Assembly: GCA_023435025.1 (NCBI GenBank) | Contig: JAEYSE010000030.1 | Span: 1 to 64,000 of the forward strand | Direction of reading: 5' to 3' | From: Bacillota bacterium | Lineage (GTDB): Bacteria > Bacillota > Clostridia > Christensenellales > CAG-138 | Length of the DNA: 64,000 nt | Shown: in pieces, positions 1 to 8,851 of the stretch | How the letters are laid out: every line of letters starts with the position of its first letter | Position numbering within the stretch: position 1 is the stretch's first letter | Translations under genes and position numbers: made by a program | The notes under the pieces: model-generated | What the model saw: the letters and a program-made list of their open reading frames with translations, nothing else | Database searches by the model: none | Told to the model about the DNA's origin: nothing

Positions 1-18
1 TAACGATAAAGACCGTCT

Positions 19-1215
19 CTAGTTGAGATGCCTGCTTAGATCGGCTATAATATCTTCTGCATTTTCCAGCCCTACCGAAAGCCGCAGCAGGCTTTCGGGA
101 ATATGGGCTTTTCTAAGCTCTTCAGCGGTGTGGGTGGAATGGGTCATGGACGCCGGGTGCTCAATGAGGGTGACGGCATCTCCCAGTGATACGGCAAGCG
201 TGCACAGTTCCAGACTGTTGATAAAGCGTTCGGCTTCGTCTCGGGAGGCATTCAGTTCAAACGCAATCATCGCGCCGGGTAGGCGCATCTGCCGCTTGGC
301 AATATCGTGCTGCGGGTGAGAGACAAGGCCCGGATAGTGTACCGCTTTTACCTTAGGATGCGTGTTTAAAAACTCCGCTATTTCCATGGCGTTGAGGCAA
401 TGACGCTCCATACGCATATCCAGCGTCTTCAGACCGCGCTCTACCAGGAAAGCATCAAACGGACTCATCACCGCGCCGGTCATATACTTGAGCCCTTTGA
501 GCGTGCATTCTTCCACAAATTCCTTTGTGCTGCATAGAATACCGCAGATCACGTCCCCGTGGCCGTTGAGATATTTGGTGCCAGAATGAAGCGCAATATC
601 CGCCCCCATCTCGATCGGACGCTGAAGGTAGGGCGTAGCGAACGTGTTGTCCACCGCCACCTTGATTCCACTGTTTTTTCTGTGGGCAGCGGAAGCGACG
701 GCCTCGATATCGATGACCCGAAGGTTAGGGTTGGCCGGGGTTTCAAAATACACAAATCGGGTGTTTGGCCGGATAGCTGCGGATAATGCGGGAAGCTCAT
801 TAAAGTCCACAAACGTCGTTTCTATTCCAAAACGGGGCAGATACTCCGAAAGCAGCGCATAGGTGCAGCCGTAAAGCGTTTTATCCGCCACGATATGATC
901 TCCCGCCTGCAATACCGTCCAGAACATGCTGGAAATGGCGCCCATACCTGAGGAAAACGTCATGCCCGCCTGTGCGTGTTCAAGCTCAGCAAGCTTTGCA
1001 GCCACAAGCGTCTGATTCGGGTTGCCGACCCGGGTATAGATATAGCCACTCTCCTGCCCGGCAAAACGCGCGGCACCTTGCGCGGCATCCTCAAACACGA
1101 AAGTGCTGGTCTGAAAAATGGGCATGGTCAACGGGTGATACCCCGGTATGTCCATGGCGCCGCTGTGGATCTGCCGCGTGGCAAAGCCTTTTCCCGCCAT
1201 ATCCGGTTTATTCAT
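19..1215 (-). CDS. megL: Methionine gamma-lyase (PLP-dependent)
   Basis: Cleaves L-methionine to methanethiol, 2-oxobutyrate and ammonia in the cytoplasm. The product is 398 residues, normal for the Cys/Met-metabolism PLP family. The PLP lysine is in SGTKYLNGHGD (about Lys214). LYGCT (about Cys117) carries the cysteine typical of methionine gamma-lyases rather than cystathionine enzymes. The ATG at 1215 was chosen because AAGGAG lies about 7 bases upstream; the frame stays open to 1296 but has no ribosome binding site there. It is the last visible gene of the minus-strand nucleoside-salvage operon. In that context it may handle methionine or thiol generated from methylthio compounds. An O-acetylhomoserine sulfhydrylase is the main alternative, made less likely by the LYGCT cysteine. 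Confidence 0.88.
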   Translation of the reverse strand: MNKPDMAGKGFATRQIHSGAMDIPGYHPLTMPIFQTSTFVFEDAAQGAARFAGQESGYIYTRVGNPNQTLVAAKLAELEHAQAGMTFSSGMGAISSMFWTVLQAGDHIVADKTLYGCTYALLSEYLPRFGIETTFVDFNELPALSAAIRPNTRFVYFETPANPNLRVIDIEAVASAAHRKNSGIKVAVDNTFATPYLQRPIEMGADIALHSGTKYLNGHGDVICGILCSTKEFVEECTLKGLKYMTGAVMSPFDAFLVERGLKTLDMRMERHCLNAMEIAEFLNTHPKVKAVHYPGLVSHPQHDIAKRQMRLPGAMIAFELNASRDEAERFINSLELCTLAVSLGDAVTLIEHPASMTHSTHTAEELRKAHIPESLLRLSVGLENAEDIIADLSRHLN

Positions 1216-1292
1216 CGTATTGCTCCTTTGCTCCGTAATAAGATGGTTTTCTGTTGACTGGCGCGTTTTACTTTTCACGGCGGAATAGCCCA

Positions 1293-1913
1293 TCAAGATA
1301 ACAGGATGGGTTTTCCTACTTGCAGCGCGCGGTGATAAATGGTAGCTGCGTCCTCCACATATTCGGCACGGATACGCGCTTTGGCTAAGGTTTCACCCAC
1401 GGCGATTACGCCATGGTTTGCTAGTAGGCAGGCATTCTTGCCTTTGATGAACTCCTCCACCGCACTCAGCCCCAGTTCGCGTGTGCCCGGTTTTTCAAAC
1501 CTGGCGCAGGCGACTTCGCCGCCAAGGAAAGGCCGCATCTCGATAAGCACAAGCGGGATCGTCTGCCGCGTCACCGCAAAGGATGTGGCATACGGCGAAT
1601 GCGTATGGAATACAGCGCCCACATGCGGGCAGCTTTCATAGATCGCCGCATGCATGGGCCACTCGGAGGATGGGCGGTATTTCCCCTCAAGTATGGTACC
1701 GTCCAGCTTCACCGATACAATATCTTCCGACTTCATGATTTCATATCTGATACTTGTAGGGGTAATCAGCATGTATCCCTCATCCTTGAGGTAAATAGAA
1801 AGGTTTCCGCTGGTTCCTGCAAACAACTTGTTCTCAAAAGAACTCCGGCTTATTTCCACAATCTCCTGTTTTAACTGTTCAATCGTACTCATTTTCCCTA
1901 TTGCGTCCTTCAT
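1293..1913 (-). CDS. Class II aldolase, Ald2/FucA-like
   Basis: A 206-residue class II (zinc) aldolase/adducin-family protein. The metal ligands are visible: Glu84 and His88 in SEWPMH, His103 and His105 in FHTHS, and His167 in LANHG. The family splits sugar 1-phosphates into DHAP plus an aldehyde. Next to an MtnA-like isomerase, the natural substrate would be 5-methylthioribulose-1-phosphate or 5-deoxyribulose-1-phosphate, as in the known DHAP shunt; that assignment is inference. It starts two bases after the isomerase stop, so translation is probably coupled. A second ATG at 1892 (MSTIEQ) is an alternative start. L-fuculose-phosphate aldolase is the generic alternative, but no fucose genes are present. 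Confidence 0.85.
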   Translation of the reverse strand: MKDAIGKMSTIEQLKQEIVEISRSSFENKLFAGTSGNLSIYLKDEGYMLITPTSIRYEIMKSEDIVSVKLDGTILEGKYRPSSEWPMHAAIYESCPHVGAVFHTHSPYATSFAVTRQTIPLVLIEMRPFLGGEVACARFEKPGTRELGLSAVEEFIKGKNACLLANHGVIAVGETLAKARIRAEYVEDAATIYHRALQVGKPILLS

Positions 1914-1914
1914 A

Positions 1915-2967
1915 TTAATATTCGCCCGAATGGCCGCTTAGATAATAACTCTTTAAATCATACGGAGCGTAGACGCCACAGTCCGTTATGACGCCGCTGA
2001 CCAGATGCGGAGGCGTAATGTCAAAGGAAGGATAATACCCTTTTACGCCCTCCATCGCCGTACGTACGCCCATGGCCTGGAGCACGAACTCCGGATCACG
2101 CATTTCGATTTTAACCGTATCTACTGTAGGGTGACCCTTATCCGGCGCTCCGGTGGCATAATACGGAATGCCCATATACTTGGCCACAATCGCGATTTGG
2201 AACGTTCCCACTTTGTTTACGATGTATCCATCCTGGCAGACCACGTCCGCAGCCGAGGTGAATACATCGATTTTTTCGTTCTGTATGGCAAACGCCGGCA
2301 TATTGTCCGTAATCACCGTCACGTCAAATCCCATATCGCGTGCTACGCTTGCGGTTAGGCGCGCCCCCTGAAAGTAAGGGCGCGTTTCCGCGCAATAGAT
2401 TTTGAGTGCGTTACCGCGTCGTCTTGCCTCCTTAAGCATCATCCCCACAATGGTTTCCCCGAAGCACTGCGTGAGCACCTTCGCGTTTTGCGGCAACAAG
2501 TCTACCAGGTAACGGGCCATGACACCAATCTTGTTGTACCGTGCGTTGTTGGCGCGTACAGCGTGTTCCACAATCGCGTCGCTGACGTTTTTGCCCTGTG
2601 CCAGCGCCTCTTCTGCTGCTCGGTAGCAGCCCGCTGTGATAAGGGACATGCGGTCTATTGTGGTGGGGCGTGCATGCGAAATGGTATGGGCAGCCTTTTG
2701 TAAGAATTCCTTCTGCCGCTGCTCGCTTTCATTCCTGCACTCGTATGCGGCCAACGCCATGCCCATTGCCGCAGCGGTATAGGGGCCGGCGCTTTGGGTG
2801 ACCATATCCGTTATTGCCTGCGTAACCTCCCTGTAAGTCTCGCACTCCACGAATGCGATTTTCACGGGATATATGCGTCGATCCAATATTCTTACCTTGC
2901 CATTCTCATACCAGGCGACATTTTCATACCGCAGCATGAACGCAAGATCCTGATCCGCTCTTTCCAT
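1915..2967 (-). CDS. mtnA: MtnA-like methylthioribose-1-phosphate isomerase
   Basis: A 350-residue member of the MtnA/eIF2B-alpha family, which opens 5-methylthioribose-1-phosphate to the ribulose-1-phosphate. The catalytic pair is kept: Cys168 in LTQCFG and Asp241 in TSAADVV. RPYFQGARLT and NKVGT also match the family. It diverges around the GDTANK region of classical MtnA (here QDGYIVNK), so it may belong to the broader set that also accepts 5-deoxyribose-1-phosphate. A GGGAGGAG ribosome binding site precedes the ATG. Its position between the deaminase and the aldolase fits the middle step of nucleoside breakdown. Confidence 0.82.
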   Translation of the reverse strand: MERADQDLAFMLRYENVAWYENGKVRILDRRIYPVKIAFVECETYREVTQAITDMVTQSAGPYTAAAMGMALAAYECRNESEQRQKEFLQKAAHTISHARPTTIDRMSLITAGCYRAAEEALAQGKNVSDAIVEHAVRANNARYNKIGVMARYLVDLLPQNAKVLTQCFGETIVGMMLKEARRRGNALKIYCAETRPYFQGARLTASVARDMGFDVTVITDNMPAFAIQNEKIDVFTSAADVVCQDGYIVNKVGTFQIAIVAKYMGIPYYATGAPDKGHPTVDTVKIEMRDPEFVLQAMGVRTAMEGVKGYYPSFDITPPHLVSGVITDCGVYAPYDLKSYYLSGHSGEY

Positions 2968-3004
2968 TAGGCCTCTCCTCCCGGGCCCGAACCGGGCCGT
3001 AATG

Positions 3005-4297
3005 TTATATAAACAGGCGGTTTATCGTCTGCTGAAGATCCCATTTTACCTTTTCATAGTCGATGGTAAGGTATTTCCCGTTTTCGTAGAGTATGGTTCC
3101 GTCTACCATCGTCATGGCGACATCACTCGCTTGGGCCGCGTATACCAAAAGCGCGGGTATGTCGTGCATAGGCATCAGATGCGGCGCATCAATGTTGATG
3201 GCAATCAAGTCTGCTCTCTTACCAACGGCAAGCTCGCCGCAGTCGAAACGCCCCTGTGCTTCGGCTCCGTTTCTGGTGGCCATCAGCAGCAGTTCATCTG
3301 GCCCGATAACGGTCGGATCACCGGCGTATCCCTTATGGATGAGGGACGCAAGGTGCATCTCTTCCATCAGGTTCAGATTGTTGTTGCTGGCAGCGCCGTC
3401 CGTGCCGATGGCGACGCGGATGCCGCGATCAAGCAGCGCCTGTATCGGCATAAAGCCGCTGCCCAGCTTCATGTTGCTGGATGGATTGTGTACACAGGTG
3501 ACATCTTTTTCGTAAAGCAGTTCGATATCGGCGGGCTCCACCATTACGCAATGCGCGGCGATGGTGGAATTGTCCAGCACGCCAAGGTCATAAAACCAGC
3601 GCGCAGGTGTCTTGCCATTACGGATTTTGCATTCCTCATGTTCCTTGCGGGTTTCGGAAAGATGCAAATGGACGCGGGCGCCCAACCGCCTGCAATCCTC
3701 CCCGTAGCGCCGTATCTGCTCGGCGAAAGACGTATATTCGGCGTGTATGCCGAAATCCACTGTCAATCGGCCGTCACCTTTGCCGTTATATGCGTGGAAG
3801 AACTCCAGAGATTCCTTTGCCCGCCAACTATTTTCATAGGGCTCGTCAGGATCGAATACCAGAAGCGGGCGGTTCAGGTTTGCCTTCATGCCAGCCTGCA
3901 GTACTTCATCTGCCGTGATATGCGGCTTATCGTACATATCCGAAAAGCTCACCACGCCGCAGGCGAGCATTTCTAGCATGGCCAGCCGCGTCCCAACGCT
4001 GATATCCTCTCCGGTCAGCTTGGCCTCGATGGGAAACATCGCCTCATGCAGCCATCTGTCAAGCGGCAGGCCACTGCCCAGCCCGCGCAGCAGCGTCATG
4101 GAAGTATGTGTGTGCATGTTATAAAAGCCCGGCATCAGTAGGTGACCCGAAAGATCCTTTTCGTTTTCATAGGTCTCCTTAGGCTTTTGTGCGCCCACGT
4201 AGCGGATTACTGCGCCGTCTATGCCCACGAAACTATTTCTGATCACGCGCCAGCCGTTTTCATACACCAGCAGATCCGCGTTTTTTAGCAGCAGCAT
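3005..4297 (-). CDS. mtaD: MTA/SAH deaminase (MtaD-like amidohydrolase)
   Basis: A 430-residue metal-dependent amidohydrolase of the 5-methylthioadenosine/S-adenosylhomocysteine deaminase group. Family marks in order are the HTHTS metal motif (His62, His64), HLHLSET, AAHCV and GTDGAASNNN. The family replaces the adenine amino group by an oxo group, giving the inosine derivative. This makes sense here because the next enzyme is a 6-oxopurine nucleoside phosphorylase. 5'-Deoxyadenosine is another plausible substrate. The start ATG follows AGGGAGG. It shares its operon with the importer and downstream sugar-phosphate enzymes. Confidence 0.87.
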   Translation of the reverse strand: MLLLKNADLLVYENGWRVIRNSFVGIDGAVIRYVGAQKPKETYENEKDLSGHLLMPGFYNMHTHTSMTLLRGLGSGLPLDRWLHEAMFPIEAKLTGEDISVGTRLAMLEMLACGVVSFSDMYDKPHITADEVLQAGMKANLNRPLLVFDPDEPYENSWRAKESLEFFHAYNGKGDGRLTVDFGIHAEYTSFAEQIRRYGEDCRRLGARVHLHLSETRKEHEECKIRNGKTPARWFYDLGVLDNSTIAAHCVMVEPADIELLYEKDVTCVHNPSSNMKLGSGFMPIQALLDRGIRVAIGTDGAASNNNLNLMEEMHLASLIHKGYAGDPTVIGPDELLLMATRNGAEAQGRFDCGELAVGKRADLIAINIDAPHLMPMHDIPALLVYAAQASDVAMTMVDGTILYENGKYLTIDYEKVKWDLQQTINRLFI

Positions 4298-4331
4298 ATG
4301 TTCCTCCCTTATTCAAAAGTACGTTAAGCAA

Positions 4332-5153
4332 TTACAGATGCGCGAGGATATCCTTCACATAGCTTTTAAACGGTTCCTTCACGAGGTTTGCGGTTTCGTC
4401 AACTTCGCCCGGAAGCAGCGGCTGATCCAATACGCCTGCCGCCATATTGGTCATAAGTGAAAGCCCTAAGAGCGGCATGCGGCAGTGCGCGGCGGTGAGG
4501 GCCTCGGTAATAGTTGACATACCCACGGCATCCGAGCCCAGCACCCGTGCCGCGCGTATTTCCGCAGGGGTTTCAAAATGCGGCCCGCAAAAAAACTGAT
4601 ACACACCCTCGTGTACGCTAAGCGGACTGTTTTTCGCGCATTGGAGTGCGATCTGGCGAAGTGCGCGGGTATACATATCGCTCACGTCAAAGAACCGCGA
4701 TCCAAACTCGGGAATGTTCTTACCGCGCATGGGGCTTGCGCCCGCCAAGTTGATGTGATCCTTGATCACCATGACATCGCCCGGCCGGTAGGATTCGTTG
4801 ACGGCCCCAGCCGCGTTGGTCAGGATTGTCTGCTTGACGCCCAGAAGATGGAACAGGCGGATGGGGGCGGCGAGCTCCTCAAAACTGTACCCTTCGTAAT
4901 AATGGAACCGTCCGGACATGCAGACAACTTGCCTTCCCTCCAGAGTACCAATCACCAGCTTGCCTGCGTGGGATTGGACGGTGGAAGTAAGAAAATTTGG
5001 AATTTCTTCGTAAGGGATCACAACAGGGTGTTCAATTTCCTCTGCAAGGCTGCCCAGCGCTGTCCCCAGTATGATGGCGGTTTCCGGCTGAAGATTAATT
5101 TTGCTTTTTACATATTCCGCGCTTTTTTGATAGTAATCGTAGGTATAAGACAT
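4332..5153 (-). CDS. Purine nucleoside phosphorylase, trimeric type
   Basis: A 273-residue PNP/MTAP superfamily enzyme. Motifs include GRFHYYEGY (residues 81-89), TNAAG, GPHFETPAE and AVGMST. The base-recognising residues match inosine/guanosine phosphorylases: Phe193-Glu194 and Asn236 in TNMAAG. MTA phosphorylases have an aspartate-type signature at the last position. The enzyme therefore probably acts on deaminated 5'-substituted inosines, releasing hypoxanthine and ribose-1-phosphate derivatives. It lies between the importer permeases and the deaminase. Ordinary inosine and guanosine salvage would be a simpler role. Confidence 0.88.
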   Translation of the reverse strand: MSYTYDYYQKSAEYVKSKINLQPETAIILGTALGSLAEEIEHPVVIPYEEIPNFLTSTVQSHAGKLVIGTLEGRQVVCMSGRFHYYEGYSFEELAAPIRLFHLLGVKQTILTNAAGAVNESYRPGDVMVIKDHINLAGASPMRGKNIPEFGSRFFDVSDMYTRALRQIALQCAKNSPLSVHEGVYQFFCGPHFETPAEIRAARVLGSDAVGMSTITEALTAAHCRMPLLGLSLMTNMAAGVLDQPLLPGEVDETANLVKEPFKSYVKDILAHL

Positions 5154-5180
5154 TGCATGAATCCTTTCTCTTTCTGAACG

Positions 5181-6098
5181 TTAACTTCGGACTTTATCGC
5201 CCCTTCTCATCTGAAAGAAGTTGTACATCGCCAGTGCGATAACGGTGGCAACGTAGGGCAACGCCATTGTAAGCTGGCTGCTGATGGACGAGTTTTGAAG
5301 CATGTTTGCCATGGACTGCGCAAAGCCGAAGAATGCACTCGAAGCAATAACACCCAAAGGATGCGCAGCGCCCAACGTGCCTGCCGCCATTGCGATGAAC
5401 CCGCGCCCGGCGGTAATGTTCTGCGCAAACATGGTGACGCCGCCCATCGTAAGCAAGCAGCCGCCAATGCCTGAAAGCAGGCCCGAGAACATGACAGTAA
5501 GAATTTGGAGTCTGTCCGCTTTGATCCCCAGGCTTTCTGCGGCGGGTTTGTTGATGCCAACGGAGCGCATATGGAAACCAGCTACCGTTTTAAACAAGAA
5601 CAGATAAAGCAGCACAGCCAGTATAAACGCAAACAAATCAAGATAGGTCAGGGAAGAAAACATGGTATGCAGGACAGGCGCACCCTTTAGAAAGGATACG
5701 TCAATTTTGGTGAGGCTCACCAGTTTGTCGCTCACATACGCGCCCTTCCCGCCAAATATGAGCTGCATCAGGAATGTGGTCAACCCGCTGATCAGGCTGT
5801 TGATGGAAACACCCACAACCAGCATGGCGCCTTTGAATTTGACCATAAATATCCCCGCAATTAGCGCAACAAACGTAGAGGCGATCATGGCGGCAAGCAG
5901 AGAAACCAATATGCTTGCTGTATAGTAATTGGCTACGATAGCCGCAAACGCGCCCATGAGCATTGTGCCTTCGAGACCGATGTTAAATATGAACACACGG
6001 TTGCACAGCGCCGAGCCCAAGGCCACAAACAAAATCGGCGTCATCATGCGGATCGTCGAGTTGAATACGACCGCAAGGTAATTCGAATCAACGGCCAT
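5181..6098 (-). CDS. Nucleoside ABC importer permease (second)
   Basis: A 305-residue membrane protein of the branched-chain/BMP-type permease family (NupQ/YufQ-like), with about eight to ten hydrophobic segments. The text MTPILFVALGSALCNR near the N terminus and GLEGTMLMGA are typical of these permeases. It overlaps the end of the upstream permease gene by 11 bases, so the pair is translationally coupled. The ribosome binding site is GGAGG, nine bases before ATG. It forms the transmembrane channel together with the neighbouring permease. Confidence 0.88.
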   Translation of the reverse strand: MAVDSNYLAVVFNSTIRMMTPILFVALGSALCNRVFIFNIGLEGTMLMGAFAAIVANYYTASILVSLLAAMIASTFVALIAGIFMVKFKGAMLVVGVSINSLISGLTTFLMQLIFGGKGAYVSDKLVSLTKIDVSFLKGAPVLHTMFSSLTYLDLFAFILAVLLYLFLFKTVAGFHMRSVGINKPAAESLGIKADRLQILTVMFSGLLSGIGGCLLTMGGVTMFAQNITAGRGFIAMAAGTLGAAHPLGVIASSAFFGFAQSMANMLQNSSISSQLTMALPYVATVIALAMYNFFQMRRGDKVRS

Positions 6099-7203
6099 TC
6101 CCTGCGTCCTCCTTCTCCAGCGTCATAGGTGCCCTTTTGATAAATGGCCATATACTGCGCTTGGGTTTTCTACATGAGTTAAATACGATCTTTGCGGAAA
6201 TAAACAGCGTAATACAGCCCTGTATAATGGAAGAAATCTCAAGAGGTACGCTGGTGGAGCGAGAAATGGCGGAGCCACCCGTCTGAATTCCGGCAAGAAG
6301 TATGGAAGTAAATAATATCCCCACCGGATGGTAGCCGGAAATCAGCGCGGCATTGAGGCCTATCCAGGCATAACTGGCCGAAACGTACGTATTGTGCACA
6401 TACCGATACTGCGTTCCATATACCTCAAGTACGCCGGCAAGCGCGCAGATGACGCCGCTGAGCGTGAGCATTCCGTACATGACCTTTTTGCTGTTGATGC
6501 CCCCGTAATTACAAAAATTGATGTTAAAGCCGCTCATCTTGGATTCGTACCCGAAATTGGTCCGGCTCATGGTGAACCAGATTAGCACGACGAGCAGCAA
6601 TGCCACTATAAATCCCCAATGCAGACTGTATTCCGAAAAGATCTTTGGAAGCCGCATGCCTTTATCAAGCATCAGAGTTTGAGTCATTTTCGCGTCCCCG
6701 GTGGTGTCTAAAAATACGTTGGCAGTAAAATGCATAGTGATGTATTGGACGGCATAGTTGAACATCAGCGTGGAAATCGCCAACGACATTTTGAATTTAT
6801 CAAGCAGCCAGGCTGAAAGCGTCGAGTACAGACCGCCCGCTGCGAGTGCTCCTACAATCGAACATAATACTTTTAGCCAGGCCGGGCCGGGGATATAGAG
6901 CGCTATGATGGCGGAAACAAACCCACCCATAATCATCTGTCCCTCGCCGCCGATGCCCATATAATTCGAGCTCCACGCAACTGCGGCGCCTAATCCACAG
7001 ATGATAATGGGCGTAGCACGCGTAAGCGTGGTAAGCAGGTAGTAAGCGCTTCCAAATGCGCCTCTGCCCATGGCGGCGTATACCGTGAGCGGGTTTTCCC
7101 CCGTCACCAAAATGGCTATGGCGCCCACCAACAGCGCAAAAAATATGGCGATTGCCGGCTGTACAAGGGGCGCTATGATCCTTTTGAACTTATTCAGATG
7201 CAT
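6088..7203 (-). CDS. Nucleoside ABC importer permease (first)
   Basis: A 371-residue permease of the YufP/NupP type, paralogous to the next gene. It has multiple hydrophobic helices and the signature NYMGIGGEGQMIMGG. The C-terminal tail after the last helix is short and basic. The start overlaps the ATPase stop by 14 bases. With the downstream permease, ATPase and BMP lipoprotein it makes a complete importer of the class known to carry nucleosides; the exact cargo is inferred from the operon's enzymes. Confidence 0.88.
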   Translation of the reverse strand: MHLNKFKRIIAPLVQPAIAIFFALLVGAIAILVTGENPLTVYAAMGRGAFGSAYYLLTTLTRATPIIICGLGAAVAWSSNYMGIGGEGQMIMGGFVSAIIALYIPGPAWLKVLCSIVGALAAGGLYSTLSAWLLDKFKMSLAISTLMFNYAVQYITMHFTANVFLDTTGDAKMTQTLMLDKGMRLPKIFSEYSLHWGFIVALLLVVLIWFTMSRTNFGYESKMSGFNINFCNYGGINSKKVMYGMLTLSGVICALAGVLEVYGTQYRYVHNTYVSASYAWIGLNAALISGYHPVGILFTSILLAGIQTGGSAISRSTSVPLEISSIIQGCITLFISAKIVFNSCRKPKRSIWPFIKRAPMTLEKEDAGNGR

Positions 7204-8722
7204 GCTGATTCCCCCTTGCCATAAGAAGTCCGAGTTCTTCTTCCTTTACCTTGCCGCGCGTAAATTCCCCGTGGATTTTGCCACGATACATCACATAGAT
7301 GCGGTCGGATAATTTGATTACCTCGGAAAGCTCGCTGGATATGAGCAGCACTGCAGCGCCGTCCGAACGGTTTTTGATGAGTTGTTCATGTATGAATTCC
7401 ATTGCACCAATGTCAACGCCGCGCGTAGGTTCGCAAGCAATCAGCAACGGTGTTCTCTGCAAAATTTCCCTTGCAGCAATCAGCTTTTGAGCGTTTCCTC
7501 CCGACAGAGAGCTTGTCTTGGCGCGCGTGCTGTCCGTCTTTACGGAGAACCTGGTGACGATATCCTGTGCGAAGTGCAGGACGTTTGTGATTTTCAGTAT
7601 TCCTGCACGGGAAAATTGAGGCTTCCTGTAATGCGCCATGATGGCGGTTTCCGCTATGGTGGCCTGCGGAGCAGAGCCCCATATATACCGGTCCTCCGGT
7701 ATCATGGACACGCCGGATTCGCGCACTTCCCTCACACTGCGGTTTAAAATTGCCTTTCCTTTTAAAAGCACGCTGCCGCTCTGGGCCTTTTGCAGCCCCA
7801 AAATACACTTTGCAAGTTCGGATTGCCCGTTTCCGGATACGCCCGCGATTCCCACGATCTCTCCCGCCCGGACATGCATGGAAAGGCGGTCAACACTTGG
7901 CACAGCGCCTTCGCCTTTTACCACAAGGTCTTCAATGCGCAGTACATCTTCACCCGGTTCAACAGGGAGGATGTCCGTTTCTATCAGCTGACGGCCTACC
8001 ATCATGAAGCTGAGTTCCTCTATAGAGGTATCCTTAATAGGAACATCCGCAACCATGGTGCCTGCGCGCATGACCATGGCGCGGTCCGCCACCTCCATCA
8101 CCTCATTGAGCTTATGCGTGATGATGATAATGCTTTTACCGGTACCGGCAAGCTTTTTCATGGTTTTCAAGAGTTCGTGTACTTCCTGGGGCGTTAATAC
8201 GGCGGTAGGCTCGTCAAATATGATGATATCCGCATTCTGGTAGAGCACCTTGACAATTTCCACGCGCTGCCGAAGGCCGACCGGCATTCCCATAATCTTG
8301 GCCTGCGGATCCAGCGGAAGCTCATAGGCCCTGGATAATTCCAATACCGTACTGTTTGCTTTTTTCAAGTCAAAATACAGGCCTTTTTCCGGCTCCTTGC
8401 CGTATACGACGTTTTCCGCGACCGTGAATGGGTCAAAAAGCATAAAATGCTGTTGCACCATGCCAATCCCGTTTGCGATGGCATGCGCAGTGCTTTTCAA
8501 GTTCAGTTGTTTGCCATGGAGATAGATGCTTCCGCTGCTGGCCTGTTCCATGCCATAAAGCACCTTCATCAGAGTGGTCTTGCCCGCTCCGTTCTCGCCT
8601 ATGACTGCAAGGATTTCTCCTTTATAAAGCCGAAGGCTGACGTCATTATTTGCGACAAGATCTCCATAACATTTTACAATGTGCTCCATACGGAGGATGG
8701 GTTCGGTTTCCTTCATTTGCAT
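7190..8722 (-). CDS. Nucleoside ABC importer ATPase (two NBDs)
   Basis: About 510 residues with two fused nucleotide-binding domains, the layout of BMP-type and ribose-type importers. The first domain has Walker A GENGAGKTT, Q-loop MVQQHFM, and Walker B IIFDEPTAVLT. The second has the degenerate GVSGNGQSE Walker A and LSGGNAQK signature usual for the second half of this family. ATG 8722 was preferred to an upstream TTG because GGGAG sits 11 bases away rather than 2. It lies downstream of the lipoprotein gene, separated by a hairpin. Confidence 0.9.
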   Translation of the reverse strand: MQMKETEPILRMEHIVKCYGDLVANNDVSLRLYKGEILAVIGENGAGKTTLMKVLYGMEQASSGSIYLHGKQLNLKSTAHAIANGIGMVQQHFMLFDPFTVAENVVYGKEPEKGLYFDLKKANSTVLELSRAYELPLDPQAKIMGMPVGLRQRVEIVKVLYQNADIIIFDEPTAVLTPQEVHELLKTMKKLAGTGKSIIIITHKLNEVMEVADRAMVMRAGTMVADVPIKDTSIEELSFMMVGRQLIETDILPVEPGEDVLRIEDLVVKGEGAVPSVDRLSMHVRAGEIVGIAGVSGNGQSELAKCILGLQKAQSGSVLLKGKAILNRSVREVRESGVSMIPEDRYIWGSAPQATIAETAIMAHYRKPQFSRAGILKITNVLHFAQDIVTRFSVKTDSTRAKTSSLSGGNAQKLIAAREILQRTPLLIACEPTRGVDIGAMEFIHEQLIKNRSDGAAVLLISSELSEVIKLSDRIYVMYRGKIHGEFTRGKVKEEELGLLMARGNQHASE

Positions 8723-8810
8723 GTGCGGCAATTCTCCCTAGCTCGCTGGATTGTAAAACCAGAGGGGTATACAAAAGATGATAGAAAGGGCTTGCGAGAT
8801 GATGGAAGAT

Positions 8811-8838
8811 GTTGCTCCCCATGTTTATGGGGAGCAAC
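8811..8838 (-). other. Intercistronic hairpin
   Basis: Perfect 10-bp stem (GTTGCTCCCC / GGGGAGCAAC) with an 8-base loop between the BMP lipoprotein and ATPase genes. No T-run follows on either strand, so it is more likely an mRNA-stabilising or processing hairpin than a terminator. Such a structure would let the binding protein be made in excess over the ATPase. Confidence 0.7.
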
Positions 8839-8851
8839 ATAGTTTGATGAA

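Noticed and set aside
3002..3976. Long plus-strand open frame opposite the MtaD-like gene
   Set aside because: It has no family motif and is fully antisense to a clear amidohydrolase; a shadow of GC-rich coding sequence.
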